DNA of 64,000 nucleotides from DATEOR01 sp963841425 (GTDB lineage: Bacteria; Actinomycetota; Thermoleophilia; Gaiellales; Gaiellaceae), in the NCBI GenBank assembly GCA_963841425.1, contig CAWJCL010000003.1, positions 1 to 64,000 on the forward strand, read 5' to 3'. The translations under genes were made by a program, and so were the position numbers. Below the pieces are notes generated by a model. That model was not told the DNA's origin. It saw only the letters and a list, made by a program, of their open reading frames with translations, and made no database searches. The stretch's first letter is position 1; every line of letters begins with the position of its first letter. Shown in pieces: positions 41,129-49,594 of the stretch.

Positions 41129-42348
41129 GCCTCCTGCTCGTACGGGTCGAGCCGGTCTCGGGCAGCGTCGTAGGAGGAGAGCTTGTGGTCGAGGAGGACC
41201 GCGCGCTCGGACGGCGCGAGCTGCACGGCCTGGAGCCGGCTCACGTAGCGCGGCCGGTAGAGGTGGACGCCGCCCCCAAGATCCCAGGGCACCCCCTGGT
41301 AGACGGCGACGTTCCCGTCCTCGTCCACGCCGATGAAGTTCGCCCGCGTGAGCGCCCAGAACGCGGCGGCGAAGATGGCGGCCACGAAGGCCAGGCCGAG
41401 TGCGGCGAGCACCGCGCGCCGGCCCCAGCGGGGCTCGCCTGCCGACCTGGGCGCTGGACGCGGCGGCTCCTCCTCGTCGAGCGCCGGACCCCATTCGCGC
41501 CCCGCGACCGCGGCCGCAGCCGGAGCGGGAGCCGCGATCGCCGGGGCCTCGAGGCCGGTGAGCGTGTCCTCGAGGTCCTCGTCCTGGCCGCGACCGTTGC
41601 CGGAGGCGACCATCGTGTCCTCGAGCTCGCCGTGCTTTCGGGCCACCCGGAAGAGGACGACGGTGATGTTGTCCTCTCCGCCGGCCTTGTTCGCCGCCTT
41701 CACGAGCCCCTTCCCCGCCTGCTCGAGGTCGCGCGCTCGCGTGACGAGGTCGCGGATCTCCTCGTCGTCGACCATCGTGGTGAGCCCGTCGGAGCAGATG
41801 AGGAAGAGGTCATCGCTCTCGGCCGGAACCGTGAACGTGTCGACGTCGACTTCACGGTCCGTGCCGAGGGCGCGGGTGATCACCGATCGCTGGGGATGGG
41901 CGTCGGCCTCCTCCGGGGTGATGCGCCCGCTTCGCACGAGATCGGCGACGAGGGAGTGGTCGTCGGTGAGCTGCTCGAATTTCCCGCCGCGTAGCCGATA
42001 CGCGCGGGAGTCGCCGACGTGGCCGATGACGAGCGCGTCGGCGGAGACGAGGGCGGCGGTGATCGTCGTTCCCATGCCCGACACCTGCGCGTCGCCTGCC
42101 GCGCGCTCGTAGATCCGCCGGTTGGCCTCCTGGATGATCGCCGCGAGGCGCTCATCCGGATCGAGGTCGTCCGCGTCGTGGAACTCCCGGAAGGCGGCTG
42201 CCGCCAGGCGTGATGCCACCTCGCCGGCCTGGGCCCCGCCCATGCCGTCGGCGACGGCGAAGAGCGGGGGGTCGATGACGAAGGAATCCTCGTTTCGCCG
42301 CCGCTTGCGGCCGGGGTCGGTGAATCCGGCTGTGTCCGTGACTCTCAT
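41119..42348 (-). CDS. pstP: PP2C-type Ser/Thr protein phosphatase
   Basis: 409 residues. PPM/PP2C metal motifs DPGRKRRRNEDSF, FAVADGMGGAQAGEVASR, VIGHVGDSRAYRL, FLICSDGLTTMVDDEE and GGEDNITVVLF. A Pro/Ala-rich linker, one membrane helix (about 321-343) and a short extracytoplasmic tail (NFIGVDEDGNVAVYQGVPW) follow. It reverses phosphorylation by the kinase of the same operon. It overlaps fhaB by four bases and the SEDS gene by about ten. Confidence 0.93.
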   Translation of the reverse strand: MRVTDTAGFTDPGRKRRRNEDSFVIDPPLFAVADGMGGAQAGEVASRLAAAAFREFHDADDLDPDERLAAIIQEANRRIYERAAGDAQVSGMGTTITAALVSADALVIGHVGDSRAYRLRGGKFEQLTDDHSLVADLVRSGRITPEEADAHPQRSVITRALGTDREVDVDTFTVPAESDDLFLICSDGLTTMVDDEEIRDLVTRARDLEQAGKGLVKAANKAGGEDNITVVLFRVARKHGELEDTMVASGNGRGQDEDLEDTLTGLEAPAIAAPAPAAAAVAGREWGPALDEEEPPRPAPRSAGEPRWGRRAVLAALGLAFVAAIFAAAFWALTRANFIGVDEDGNVAVYQGVPWDLGGGVHLYRPRYVSRLQAVQLAPSERAVLLDHKLSSYDAARDRLDPYEQEASP

Positions 42349-42809
42349 CGCTCGAATCTCAGCTCGGTGTCGCCGACCTGGACGAGATCGCCGCGGTGGA
42401 GCTGGCGGCGGCCCTCGACGCGCTCGCCGTTCACGAAGGTGCCGTTCGTCGAGCCCAGATCAAGGATCCATACCCCGTCGCGCTGAGATTCGATCCGCGC
42501 GTGCTCCCCGGAGGCGAACTCGTCGCCGTCGAGGGAGATCGTGTTGTCGCCGCTGCGCCCGACGGTCACGGGCACCGGCCCCGCATCGAACGTCTTGCCG
42601 ACCGCGACCGCCTTGCTGCGCTCGACGACCAGGCGCCCGGGATCGGCGACGTGGTGCTCGGCGGCGAGCTGCGAAGGGGCGAGGATGAAGCTCTCCTGCG
42701 GCGCGACCTGCATGTCGCGGCCGGCCGAGCGCACGACGCGCCAGATGAAGACGTAGAGCAGGATCAGGAAGGCCGCCTGGAGGGCCAGCAGGACCGGCTC
42801 GACGTTCAT
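42345..42809 (-). CDS. fhaB: FHA-domain protein FhaB, membrane-linked
   Basis: 154 residues from ATG 42809 (MNVEPVLLALQAAFLILLYV), an N-terminal membrane helix followed by a forkhead-associated domain (about 75-154: VTVGRSGDNTISLDGDEFAS, HARIESQRDG, LGSTNGTFVNGERV). FHA binds phosphothreonine, linking the kinase to the wall machinery. It overlaps fhaA and pstP by four bases each. Confidence 0.9.
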   Translation of the reverse strand: MNVEPVLLALQAAFLILLYVFIWRVVRSAGRDMQVAPQESFILAPSQLAAEHHVADPGRLVVERSKAVAVGKTFDAGPVPVTVGRSGDNTISLDGDEFASGEHARIESQRDGVWILDLGSTNGTFVNGERVEGRRQLHRGDLVQVGDTELRFER

Positions 42810-43588
42810 AGCTTCTCGAACGTGACTTCGGTTTGGCCGAGCAGGATCCGGTCCTCGTGCTCGAGCTTCGCGCGATCGGTGCGCTTGCCGTTCACCTCGA
42901 TGCCGTTCGTCGAGCCGAGGTCGACCACGAACCAGTTGCCGTTCTCGCGCCGCACCTCCGCGTGGCGTCGCGAGACGTTGGCGTCGTGCAGTGTGATGTC
43001 GCACTCGCGCGAGCGGCCGAGCACGACGACGTCGCGGGAGAGCTCATACGGCTTTCCATCGACCTTGAGCCGCGCGCGGGGCTCGTGCGCGAGCCCGAGC
43101 TCCTCCGCCTCGGTGGCCGAGACCGCGGCCGTGGCCGAGGGAGGCGGCGCGAAGACCTTGGTGCCGCCCAGGACCGGCCCGGGCGCCTCCTCGGGCGCCG
43201 GCTGCCCCTGCTCGCGAGGCGGCTGGACGAGCCGGGTGGCGATGCCGAACTCGCCCATCTCGAGGTCCTCGTCCTCCTCCATGAGCACCTTGGGGGTGGA
43301 GAGGAGCGAATAGCCCTCGCGCCGTGCGTGCTCGGCGAGGTAGTCGGCGAGCTCGGTCAGGAGCGAGGTCTCGTACGTCGCGAACTCCTTGCGGTCGTTC
43401 GGGGCGAGGTAGAGGACGTACTCGTTGGGCACGTACACGCGCGAGATGGAAACGGTCTTGTGCTCGTCCATCTCTTTCGCGAGCTTGCGGGCGAGCTCCA
43501 CGGGCTGCACGTGGGAGCGAAACGCACGCCCGAACACTCCCTCCACGAGTGATTCGATGCGGTGCTCGATGCTCCGCAGAACGCTCAT
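42806..43588 (-). CDS. fhaA: FHA-domain protein FhaA with DUF3662 N-terminal domain
   Basis: 260 residues from ATG 43588 (MSVLRSIEHRIESLVEGVFG). The N-terminal DUF3662 region (about 1-125) has HVQPVELARKLAKEMDEHKT and YVPNEYVLYLAPNDRKEF. A Pro/Ala-rich linker follows, then an FHA domain (about 175-260) with VVLGRSRECDITLHDANVSR, RHAEVRRENG and DLGSTNGIEVNGKR. It recruits phosphorylated partners such as the lipid II flippase pseudokinase in mycobacteria. First gene of the minus-strand operon, 28 bases after the multispan kinase gene. Confidence 0.9.
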   Translation of the reverse strand: MSVLRSIEHRIESLVEGVFGRAFRSHVQPVELARKLAKEMDEHKTVSISRVYVPNEYVLYLAPNDRKEFATYETSLLTELADYLAEHARREGYSLLSTPKVLMEEDEDLEMGEFGIATRLVQPPREQGQPAPEEAPGPVLGGTKVFAPPPSATAAVSATEAEELGLAHEPRARLKVDGKPYELSRDVVVLGRSRECDITLHDANVSRRHAEVRRENGNWFVVDLGSTNGIEVNGKRTDRAKLEHEDRILLGQTEVTFEKL

Positions 43589-43616
43589 GGAGGGCATTTT
43601 GCCCTGAGCGGCCCGT

Positions 43617-45188
43617 CTAACGCGTGCGGAGCAGCGGCAGCGCGAGAATCGCGGCGGCGAGCCAGACCCAGAGGACGAGTGGGAACGCCCCCACTGCCCC
43701 GCCGGTGGCGATGAGCGCGGCGGCAAGAAATGCGGAGCCCCAGACGGCGATCCCCCACAGTCCGCGGTTTCGCGCGAACGGGACGGCGAGCGTCGCCGCG
43801 GCGAGAACCGCGGCTCCGATCCAGATCGCCGGGCTCGCCGTCAGATAGTCCGCGAGCGCCGCGAGCGCTTCGCGCGGCGAGGAGGTCGCGTTCAGGTCGA
43901 GCGACGCGCCGGTGCGGATGCCCGCGACGGCGGCGGCGCACAGCGCGGCGGCCGCTGCGAGGGCGCCTCGGCGTAGGGCTCCGCGCGCTTCCGAGAACGC
44001 GATCGTGACGAGCGGGAGCGCCTGGAAGGCCGCGAGCGCCGGGCCCGCCAGGAAGAGGAAGCTCGAGCGCGGGTCTCGCCAAAAGAGGGCGAGCCAAAGC
44101 GCCGCGAAGCCCGAGTACGCGACGGCGAGCCCGAGCGACGCGTTCCCGAGGGGGAGGACGGGGATGGCCAGCGCGAGCGCCAGGCCGGCGCTGGGGTTGA
44201 GGAGCGCGGCCATCAAGACGAGGGCGCCGAGGAGAAACGGCCAGCCGGCCGGGTAGAAGGGGACGAGCCAGGCCGCGGCTCCGGCGAAGAGCGCGGAGAG
44301 ACCTGCGTGGCTTGCCCGCTCGGCGAGCGTCGTCCGCGACATCACGGCCCGCGGCCGTTCGCCCACCTCGCTCCACGCCACCCGCAGGCGCCCGGCGGCC
44401 TCCTTCGCTCCCGGACGCCGCGTGGGAGCGGGGTCGAGCATCCGGTCGACCGTCGCGGTCAGCGCGCGGGGAAGATCGGGGCGCAGCGACGCCAAAGGCG
44501 GCGCGCCTTCCTGGACGCGCTTGGCGGTCTCGAGCGGCGAGAAGGACGAGAACGGGTGCCGGCCGGCCAGGGACTCCCAGAGGAGGACGCCGACCGACCA
44601 GACGTCTGCTGCCCCGTTCGCCTCTCGGCCGGCGAGGCGCTCGGGGGCGATGTAGGCGAGGGTGCCGGGGACGTCGCCGGCCGCCGTCAGCGTCTCGGCT
44701 TCCTCGAGCTGGGCAAGGCCGAAGTCGAGCAGGCGGACGGAGAGCTCCTCGCAGTCCTCGACCATGACGTTCCCGGGCTTCACGTCCCGGTGGAGAACCT
44801 TCTTCCCGTGCGCGTGGGCGAGCGCGTCGAGGACCTGGGCGCCGACCTCGACTGCGGCAGCGTCGTCGAGATCGCCGCTTCGCAGGCACTGGCGAAGGGT
44901 CTTCCCGGGCACGTACTCGTAGGCGACGTAGACATGGTGGTCGTCGCGCTCGAGCGCGAGGGCGCGGAGGCAGCGAGGGTGTCGCAGCCGGGCCGCGGCC
45001 TCCACCTCCCGCTCTGCCCGCGACCCGGCCTTGCCTTCTCGGGGGACGACCTTGAGCGCGACGTCGCGTGCGGACCGCTCGTCCCTCACGAGCCAGACCG
45101 ACCCCGAACCTCCGCTGCCGAGCGGCCGCAGGGGTCGGAATCGCCCGAGGACGAGGTGATCGTGATGGAGGGCGACGGCGTGCTCCAC
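43617..45188 (-). CDS. Ser/Thr protein kinase with multi-pass membrane C-terminus
   Basis: 523 residues. Kinase domain (about 1-275): GSGGSGSVWLVRDE, VALKVVPRE, VLHRDVKPGNVMVED, LLDFGLAQLEE, GTLAYIAPERLAG. The second half (about 300-523) is a run of roughly eight hydrophobic helices rich in Ala/Leu/Pro, with no recognised sensor domain. Coupling a cytosolic kinase to a polytopic membrane part is unusual among bacterial kinases, which mostly have one helix. It lies 28 bases upstream of fhaA in the same direction, so it may head the division operon. Confidence 0.82.
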   Translation of the reverse strand: MEHAVALHHDHLVLGRFRPLRPLGSGGSGSVWLVRDERSARDVALKVVPREGKAGSRAEREVEAAARLRHPRCLRALALERDDHHVYVAYEYVPGKTLRQCLRSGDLDDAAAVEVGAQVLDALAHAHGKKVLHRDVKPGNVMVEDCEELSVRLLDFGLAQLEEAETLTAAGDVPGTLAYIAPERLAGREANGAADVWSVGVLLWESLAGRHPFSSFSPLETAKRVQEGAPPLASLRPDLPRALTATVDRMLDPAPTRRPGAKEAAGRLRVAWSEVGERPRAVMSRTTLAERASHAGLSALFAGAAAWLVPFYPAGWPFLLGALVLMAALLNPSAGLALALAIPVLPLGNASLGLAVAYSGFAALWLALFWRDPRSSFLFLAGPALAAFQALPLVTIAFSEARGALRRGALAAAAALCAAAVAGIRTGASLDLNATSSPREALAALADYLTASPAIWIGAAVLAAATLAVPFARNRGLWGIAVWGSAFLAAALIATGGAVGAFPLVLWVWLAAAILALPLLRTR

Positions 45189-45280
45189 GGCTCAGGCTCC
45201 TTGGCTTTTCGGCTGCAAACTCCTGCAATCTCCGGGCACGGTGCTAGACTCCGGCGTTCTCCGGCCCCCATTTCGCGGTC

Positions 45281-46420
45281 ATGTTCGAGCGCGAGAACCC
45301 CGATCCCCAAACAGATATCGAGTTCGACTTCTTCGACGAGTCTCCGACGGTCGAGGGGGGCGAACGCGGTGGCGAGGGCGCGCCGCCGCGCAGGCGCCGC
45401 AAGATGCCGACCCGGCCGCCCGGCGGGTCGAACTCGTCTCTCCTCCGGCTCGGGTTGCTCATCGCGGGCGCGATTCTGCTCGCCGCCGTGCTCGTCCTGA
45501 CGATCAACAACTGCCGCGGCAACCAGAAGAAGGCGAAGTACCAGGACTACATGGAGTCGGTCGGCGGCCCCGCCGCCGAGTCGGCCCAGGTCGGCAAGGA
45601 TTTGAACGACCTCCTGACGACCCCCGGCATCAAGCTCGCAGACCTCAGGTCGCAGCTCGAAGGCCTTCGTCAGCGGCAGGCGCAGATCGTGTCCAACGCG
45701 AGCGGGCTCGACGCGCCCGGGCCGCTTCGGGAGCAGCAGCAGAGCCTGGTCGAGGCCATGCAGTTCCGCGTCAACGGCCTTACCGGCCTCTCCGCCGCCT
45801 TTGGCGACGTCCAGGGGACACAGAGCACGGCGAAGTCCGGCGAGGACCTCGCCATCCAGGCCCAGCGGCTGATCGCGAGCGACGTCGTCTATCTGGATCT
45901 CTTCAAGCTGCCCTCCGAAGGGGTCATGCACAACGAGGGCGTCACAGGCGTGCCCGTCCCGGTGTCCGTCTTTGTCACGAATCTGGACTTCGGCAGCCCG
46001 ATTTTCTGGAAGCAGACCGTCGACCGCCTGACGCAGAGCCCCCAGGCGGGCGGCTTGCACGGAAACCAGATCTCGTCGGTGGTCGTCCAGCCGGGGAACC
46101 AGCGCCTCTCGACGAGCGAGGACAACACGGTGCTCGTGACCGACCGCCTCTCATTCCAGGTGAACGTGAAGAACTCCGGGGACAGTCAAGAGACCCAGGT
46201 CCTCGTCACGCTGACGATCAAGCAGGACCCGGTCATCGCGCGGAAGCAGACGCTCTCGGTCATCAGCCCGGGCGAGACGAAGACCGTCATCTTCAAGGAC
46301 CTGCCCGCGCCGACGTTCGGCTCGCCGGTCAACGTCCAGGTGAGCGTCGATCCCGTTCACGGCGAGACGAACACCTCGAACAACAGCTACGAATACCCGG
46401 TCATCTTCAGCCTCGGATAG
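45281..46420 (+). CDS. Membrane-anchored protein with CARDB-like domain
   Basis: 379 residues. A charged Pro/Arg-rich cytoplasmic start (about 1-52), one membrane helix (about 53-75, LLRLGLLIAGAILLAAVLVL), a helical region with Gln/Ala-rich coiled-coil character (about 85-200) and a C-terminal beta-sandwich (about 275-379; VNVKNSGDSQETQVLVTLTI, SPGETKTVIFKDL, ETNTSNNSYEYPVIF) like CARDB adhesion modules. It has no enzyme motif. Divergent from the multispan kinase and four bases before a DUF4446 gene, so it may be a substrate or scaffold in the same cell-envelope pathway. Confidence 0.72.
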   Translation: MFERENPDPQTDIEFDFFDESPTVEGGERGGEGAPPRRRRKMPTRPPGGSNSSLLRLGLLIAGAILLAAVLVLTINNCRGNQKKAKYQDYMESVGGPAAESAQVGKDLNDLLTTPGIKLADLRSQLEGLRQRQAQIVSNASGLDAPGPLREQQQSLVEAMQFRVNGLTGLSAAFGDVQGTQSTAKSGEDLAIQAQRLIASDVVYLDLFKLPSEGVMHNEGVTGVPVPVSVFVTNLDFGSPIFWKQTVDRLTQSPQAGGLHGNQISSVVVQPGNQRLSTSEDNTVLVTDRLSFQVNVKNSGDSQETQVLVTLTIKQDPVIARKQTLSVISPGETKTVIFKDLPAPTFGSPVNVQVSVDPVHGETNTSNNSYEYPVIFSLG

Positions 46421-46423
46421 ACG

Positions 46424-46903
46424 ATGTCTGGTATCTCCGCCGCAGCCTGGATCGCGATCGGTGCGGCCGCCCTCTCGGTCGTGACGTTCGCCCTCGCGAT
46501 CACCTTCTTCGTGCAGCTTCGCAACGTGCGGCGCGCGCAGAAGGTGATGATCGGCAACGGCACTGACGACCTCGTCGATTTCGCCGTCTCCCTGCAGGCG
46601 CGGATCGACGACCTGCACCGCGCCGTGGACGAGGTCGCCGCCGGGCTCTCCCGCATCGACAAGCGCGTGGACGGCTGCCTTTCACACACGTCGATCGTCC
46701 GCTACGACGCCTACGAGGACGCGGGCGGCCACCAGTCCGCTTCGCTCGCGTTCCTCGACGCGGCGCGCTCGGGAGTCATCGTCAGCGCGATCCAGGGACG
46801 CGACTACGCGCGGATCTACGTGAAAGAGCTCGACCGCGGCCGCGCCTCGATCGCGCTCTCGCCCGAGGAGCAGCAGGCCGTCGACCGGGCAATGGCCTAC
46901 TAA
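46424..46903 (+). CDS. DUF4446 family membrane protein
   Basis: 159 residues. N-terminal membrane helix (AAWIAIGAAALSVVTFALAI), a coiled-coil (about 30-80, VRRAQKVMIGNGTDDLVDFA) and a C-terminal domain with SIVRYDAYEDAGGHQSASLA, FLDAARSGVIVSAIQGRDYA and YVKELDRGRASIALSPEE. This is the usual DUF4446 architecture. The function is unknown. Co-transcribed with the preceding gene. Confidence 0.82.
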   Translation: MSGISAAAWIAIGAAALSVVTFALAITFFVQLRNVRRAQKVMIGNGTDDLVDFAVSLQARIDDLHRAVDEVAAGLSRIDKRVDGCLSHTSIVRYDAYEDAGGHQSASLAFLDAARSGVIVSAIQGRDYARIYVKELDRGRASIALSPEEQQAVDRAMAY

Positions 46904-47067
46904 GTGCCTCTCCCAGCAATACATGCCTACTTCTCGCCCGCGATCACGCGGCGCGCTACTTCATCCTCGGTCGCCCCGGTAATCACCGTTACCGGGTCTC
47001 CTTGTGTCCTTGTAGCGCTTGGTGCTCGCGATCGAGAACCGGGGCAGCATCAATGGAAGAGGCACTA

Positions 47068-47481
47068 ATGCCGTACCGAAAGGCCGAGATCCGTCCCTTC
47101 CGCGAGGAGGACGAGGCCGTCCTCTTCGGCCTCGCACGCCTCGACCGCGGCGCCGACTCGCGGACGATCGCCGTCCTCGAGCGCGAGACCGTCTTCGTAG
47201 CGGAGCTCGAAGGCTCGCCCGCGGGCTACGTCGCTCTCGCGCGCGCCGAGGACGCGGTGCGGATCGACCAGCTCTTCGTCAGCCCCGAGCACGAGGCGGA
47301 GGGCATCGGCCGCCAGCTGCTCGAGTGGGCCGAGGGCTACGCGATCTCCAAGCGGGCCGCGAGGCTCCAGGTCGTCGTCGAGGCCGGAAACCGGCGCGCG
47401 CTCGACTTCTACCGCGGCCGCGGGTTCACCGAGGCCGGCGAGAACCTGCTCGCGCTGCAGCTTCCAGGGTCGATCTCTTAG
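47068..47481 (+). CDS. GNAT-family acetyltransferase
   Basis: 137 residues. Acetyl-CoA site QLFVSPEHEAEGIGRQLLEW and the C-terminal VVEAGNRRALDFYRGRGFTE. I chose ATG 47068 because agagg lies seven to eight bases upstream. ATG 47053 is in frame but has no ribosome site. It resembles stand-alone GNATs of broad substrate range. It precedes the HNH gene by 15 bases. Confidence 0.82.
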   Translation: MPYRKAEIRPFREEDEAVLFGLARLDRGADSRTIAVLERETVFVAELEGSPAGYVALARAEDAVRIDQLFVSPEHEAEGIGRQLLEWAEGYAISKRAARLQVVVEAGNRRALDFYRGRGFTEAGENLLALQLPGSIS

Positions 47482-47496
47482 TTACGATTTGGATCG

Positions 47497-48021
47497 GTGC
47501 AGCAAGTCCTCGTTCTGAACGCGAGCTACGAGCCGCTCAACGTCTGTTCGGTGCGGCGTGCCCACGTGCTCGTGTTCAAGGGGAAGGCCGAGGTGCTCGA
47601 AGACCTCCCGCGCCCTCTGCGCTCCGCGAGCGACACCTTTCGCTGGCCGCACGTGATCAGGCTCGTCTCCTACGTGCGCGTCCCGCGCGCGGTGAAGCGG
47701 AAGATCTCGCGCCGGGCCCTCTTCGCGCGCGACGGCTGGCGCTGCCAGTACTGCGGCTCGTCGGGCAAGCTCACGCTCGACCATGTCGTACCGCGGAGCC
47801 GGGGAGGCGATTCCGTGTGGGAGAACGTCGTCACCTCGTGTGCGCCCTGCAACCTGAAGAAGGGAAACCGCCTCCTCGACGAGGTCGAGATGCGCCTGGT
47901 CTCGTCGCCGAAGCCGCCCTCCCCCGCGCTCTTCGTCACGCTGGCCGCGCCCAAGGTTCCCGACGTCTGGCAGCCGTACCTCACCGCCTTCGGGACCTCC
48001 ACGTCCACCGCTGCGGCCTGA
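47497..48021 (+). CDS. HNH endonuclease
   Basis: 174 residues from GTG 47497. N-terminal segment VLVLNASYEPLNVCSVRRAH and HVIRLVSYVRVPRAVKRKIS, then the HNH/zinc core CQYCGSSGKLTLDHVVPRSR followed by GGDSVWENVVTSCAPCNLKK with both C-x2-C pairs. This is the widely conserved actinobacterial HNH protein, with nuclease activity expected but cellular role unclear. It ends about 100 bases before glnA. Confidence 0.9.
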   Translation: MQQVLVLNASYEPLNVCSVRRAHVLVFKGKAEVLEDLPRPLRSASDTFRWPHVIRLVSYVRVPRAVKRKISRRALFARDGWRCQYCGSSGKLTLDHVVPRSRGGDSVWENVVTSCAPCNLKKGNRLLDEVEMRLVSSPKPPSPALFVTLAAPKVPDVWQPYLTAFGTSTSTAAA

Positions 48022-48023
48022 CC

Positions 48024-48054
48024 GTGGACGGACGTCGGCCCCATCGTCTACACT
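48024..48054 (+). promoter_or_regulatory. Putative glnA promoter
   Basis: gtggac (48024-48029) and tacact (48049-48054) are spaced 19 bp apart. The -10 box is good; the -35 box is weak. The predicted start falls near 48061, at the beginning of the structured leader. Confidence 0.4.
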
Positions 48055-48060
48055 GAAAGG

Positions 48061-48106
48061 AGTACGGAGGCGACGAAGCCTCGGACGAGTCCGTCCGGGG
48101 CTCTTT
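48061..48106 (+). promoter_or_regulatory. Structured glnA leader with competing hairpins
   Basis: Hairpin A: gaggc-gacgaa-gcctc (48067-48082). Hairpin B: cgga-cgag-tccg (48082-48093). Hairpin C: gagtcc-gtccg-gggctc (48087-48103), followed by ttt. B and C share bases and exclude each other, and C resembles a weak terminator, so the leader could attenuate glnA. Both A and B expose acga. A strong ribosome site aaaggagg follows at 48113-48120. Confidence 0.45.
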
Positions 48107-48126
48107 GCATTTAAAGGAGGAAAGCG

Positions 48127-49485
48127 ATGGCGACAGTTGAGCGGAAGGGCAGGGCGACGAGTATTCCGTCGGAGCGAGAGCGAGTGTTGCGAGAGGTGAA
48201 CGAGCAGAGCGTGAAGTTCATCCACCTCTGGTTCACCGACATCGAGGGCCACTTGAAGAGCTTCTCGATCACGCCCGCAGAGCTCGAGGGCGCGCTCGAC
48301 GACGGGATGGGCTTCGACGGCTCGTCCATCACAGGCTTCAACGCGATCGAGGAATCCGACATGGTCGCGATTCCCGACCCCACCACCTTCCAGCTCATGC
48401 CGAACGGCGACGTCCGCGTCGCGCGGATGATCTGCGACGTCGTCACGCCCGACGGGCAGCCCTACGACGGCGATCCCCGCAACGTCCTGCGACGCGCGCT
48501 CGAGCGCATGCACTCGATGGGCTTCGACACCTTCAACGTCGGCCCCGAGCTCGAGTACTTCCTCTTCAAGGACGATCAGGGCACCGTGCCGCTCGACGAA
48601 GGCGGCTACTTCGCGATGACGACGATGGACGCCGCGAGCGACCTCCGCCACGACACGGTCAAAGCGCTCGAGTCCATGGGCATCCCGATCGAGTACGTCC
48701 ACCACGAGGTCGGGCCGTCGCAGCACGAGATCGACATGCGCTACGCCTCCGCCCTCGACATGGCCGACCACACGGTCACGTACCGGCTGGTCGTCAAGGA
48801 GATCGCGAAGAAGGCCGGCTACCACGCGACCTTCATGCCGAAGCCCCTCTTCGGCGAGAACGGCTCGGGCATGCATACCCACCAGTCGCTCTTCGCCGAA
48901 GGGAAGAACGCATTCTTCGACGCCGACGACGAATGGCACCTCTCCGAGGTCGGCAAGGCGTTCATCGCGGGCCAGCTCCGCCACGCCCGCGAGATCTCAG
49001 CGGTCTTCGCGCAGTGGGTCAACTCCTACAAGCGACTCGTCCCCGGATACGAGGCACCGGTCTACGTCGCATGGTCGCGGCGCAACCGCTCGGCCCTGAT
49101 CCGGATCCCTCTCTACAAACCGGGTAACGAGCAGGCGACGCGGGCGGAGATCCGCTGTCCGGATCCGGCCTGCAATCCCTACCTCACCTTCGCTGCCCTT
49201 CTGCACGCGGGGCTCGAGGGGATCGAGCAGCGCTACGAGCTTCCGGAGCCAATGGAGCAGAACCTCTACAAGCTCTCCCCCGAGGAGCGGAAAGCGCGCG
49301 GCATCGTCGCGCTGCCGGAGACCCTCGGGGAGGCGATCGACGAGCTCGCTGGCTCGGAGCTCGCGCGGAAGGCGCTCGGCGACCACGTCTTCTCGAGCTA
49401 CGTGAAGCTCAAGCGCCAAGAGTGGGACGACTACCGCGTCCAGCTGACTCCGTGGGAGATGGAGAACTACCTAGGCGTGTTGTAG
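48127..49485 (+). CDS. glnA: Glutamine synthetase, type I
   Basis: 452 residues from ATG 48127, behind aaaggagg. Motifs: GFDGSSITGFNAIEESDMVA (DGSSIxGF), GPELEYFLF, EVGPSQHEIDMRYASALDMA, FMPKPLFGENGSGMHTHQSL, RRNRSALIRIPLY. The C-terminal site where beta-type enzymes carry the adenylylated Tyr reads NLYKLSPEERKARGI, and the length is short, both pointing to the GSI-alpha group regulated by feedback and transcription rather than adenylylation. It makes glutamine from glutamate, ammonia and ATP. Confidence 0.93.
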   Translation: MATVERKGRATSIPSERERVLREVNEQSVKFIHLWFTDIEGHLKSFSITPAELEGALDDGMGFDGSSITGFNAIEESDMVAIPDPTTFQLMPNGDVRVARMICDVVTPDGQPYDGDPRNVLRRALERMHSMGFDTFNVGPELEYFLFKDDQGTVPLDEGGYFAMTTMDAASDLRHDTVKALESMGIPIEYVHHEVGPSQHEIDMRYASALDMADHTVTYRLVVKEIAKKAGYHATFMPKPLFGENGSGMHTHQSLFAEGKNAFFDADDEWHLSEVGKAFIAGQLRHAREISAVFAQWVNSYKRLVPGYEAPVYVAWSRRNRSALIRIPLYKPGNEQATRAEIRCPDPACNPYLTFAALLHAGLEGIEQRYELPEPMEQNLYKLSPEERKARGIVALPETLGEAIDELAGSELARKALGDHVFSSYVKLKRQEWDDYRVQLTPWEMENYLGVL

Positions 49486-49558
49486 GAACCTCCTCGGAGT
49501 CGTATGATTCCCACCGGTGTCGCCGCTTCTTCATGAAGCGGGGGACTGACTGACGGCC

Positions 49559-49593
49559 GACCGCGAGCCTCTCCCTCGGAGCGGCTCGTGGTC
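49559..49593. terminator. Hairpin between glnA and a receiver-like gene
   Basis: gaccgcgagcc (49559-49569) pairs with ggctcgtggtc (49583-49593) with one G-U pair, and an inner ctcc/ggag extends the stem to about 15 bp. It lies between convergent genes and can stop transcription both ways, though U-runs are short. Confidence 0.55.
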
Positions 49594-49594
49594 G

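Noticed and set aside
46904..47052. Regulatory RNA before the GNAT gene
   Set aside because: Only one short 6-bp inverted repeat (cggtaa...ttaccg), with no promoter-terminator context.
48061..48106. Guanidine-II (mini-ykkC) riboswitch upstream of glnA
   Set aside because: Two acga motifs are present, but the loops are not cleanly ACGR tetraloops and glnA is not a usual target. Kept only as a structured leader.
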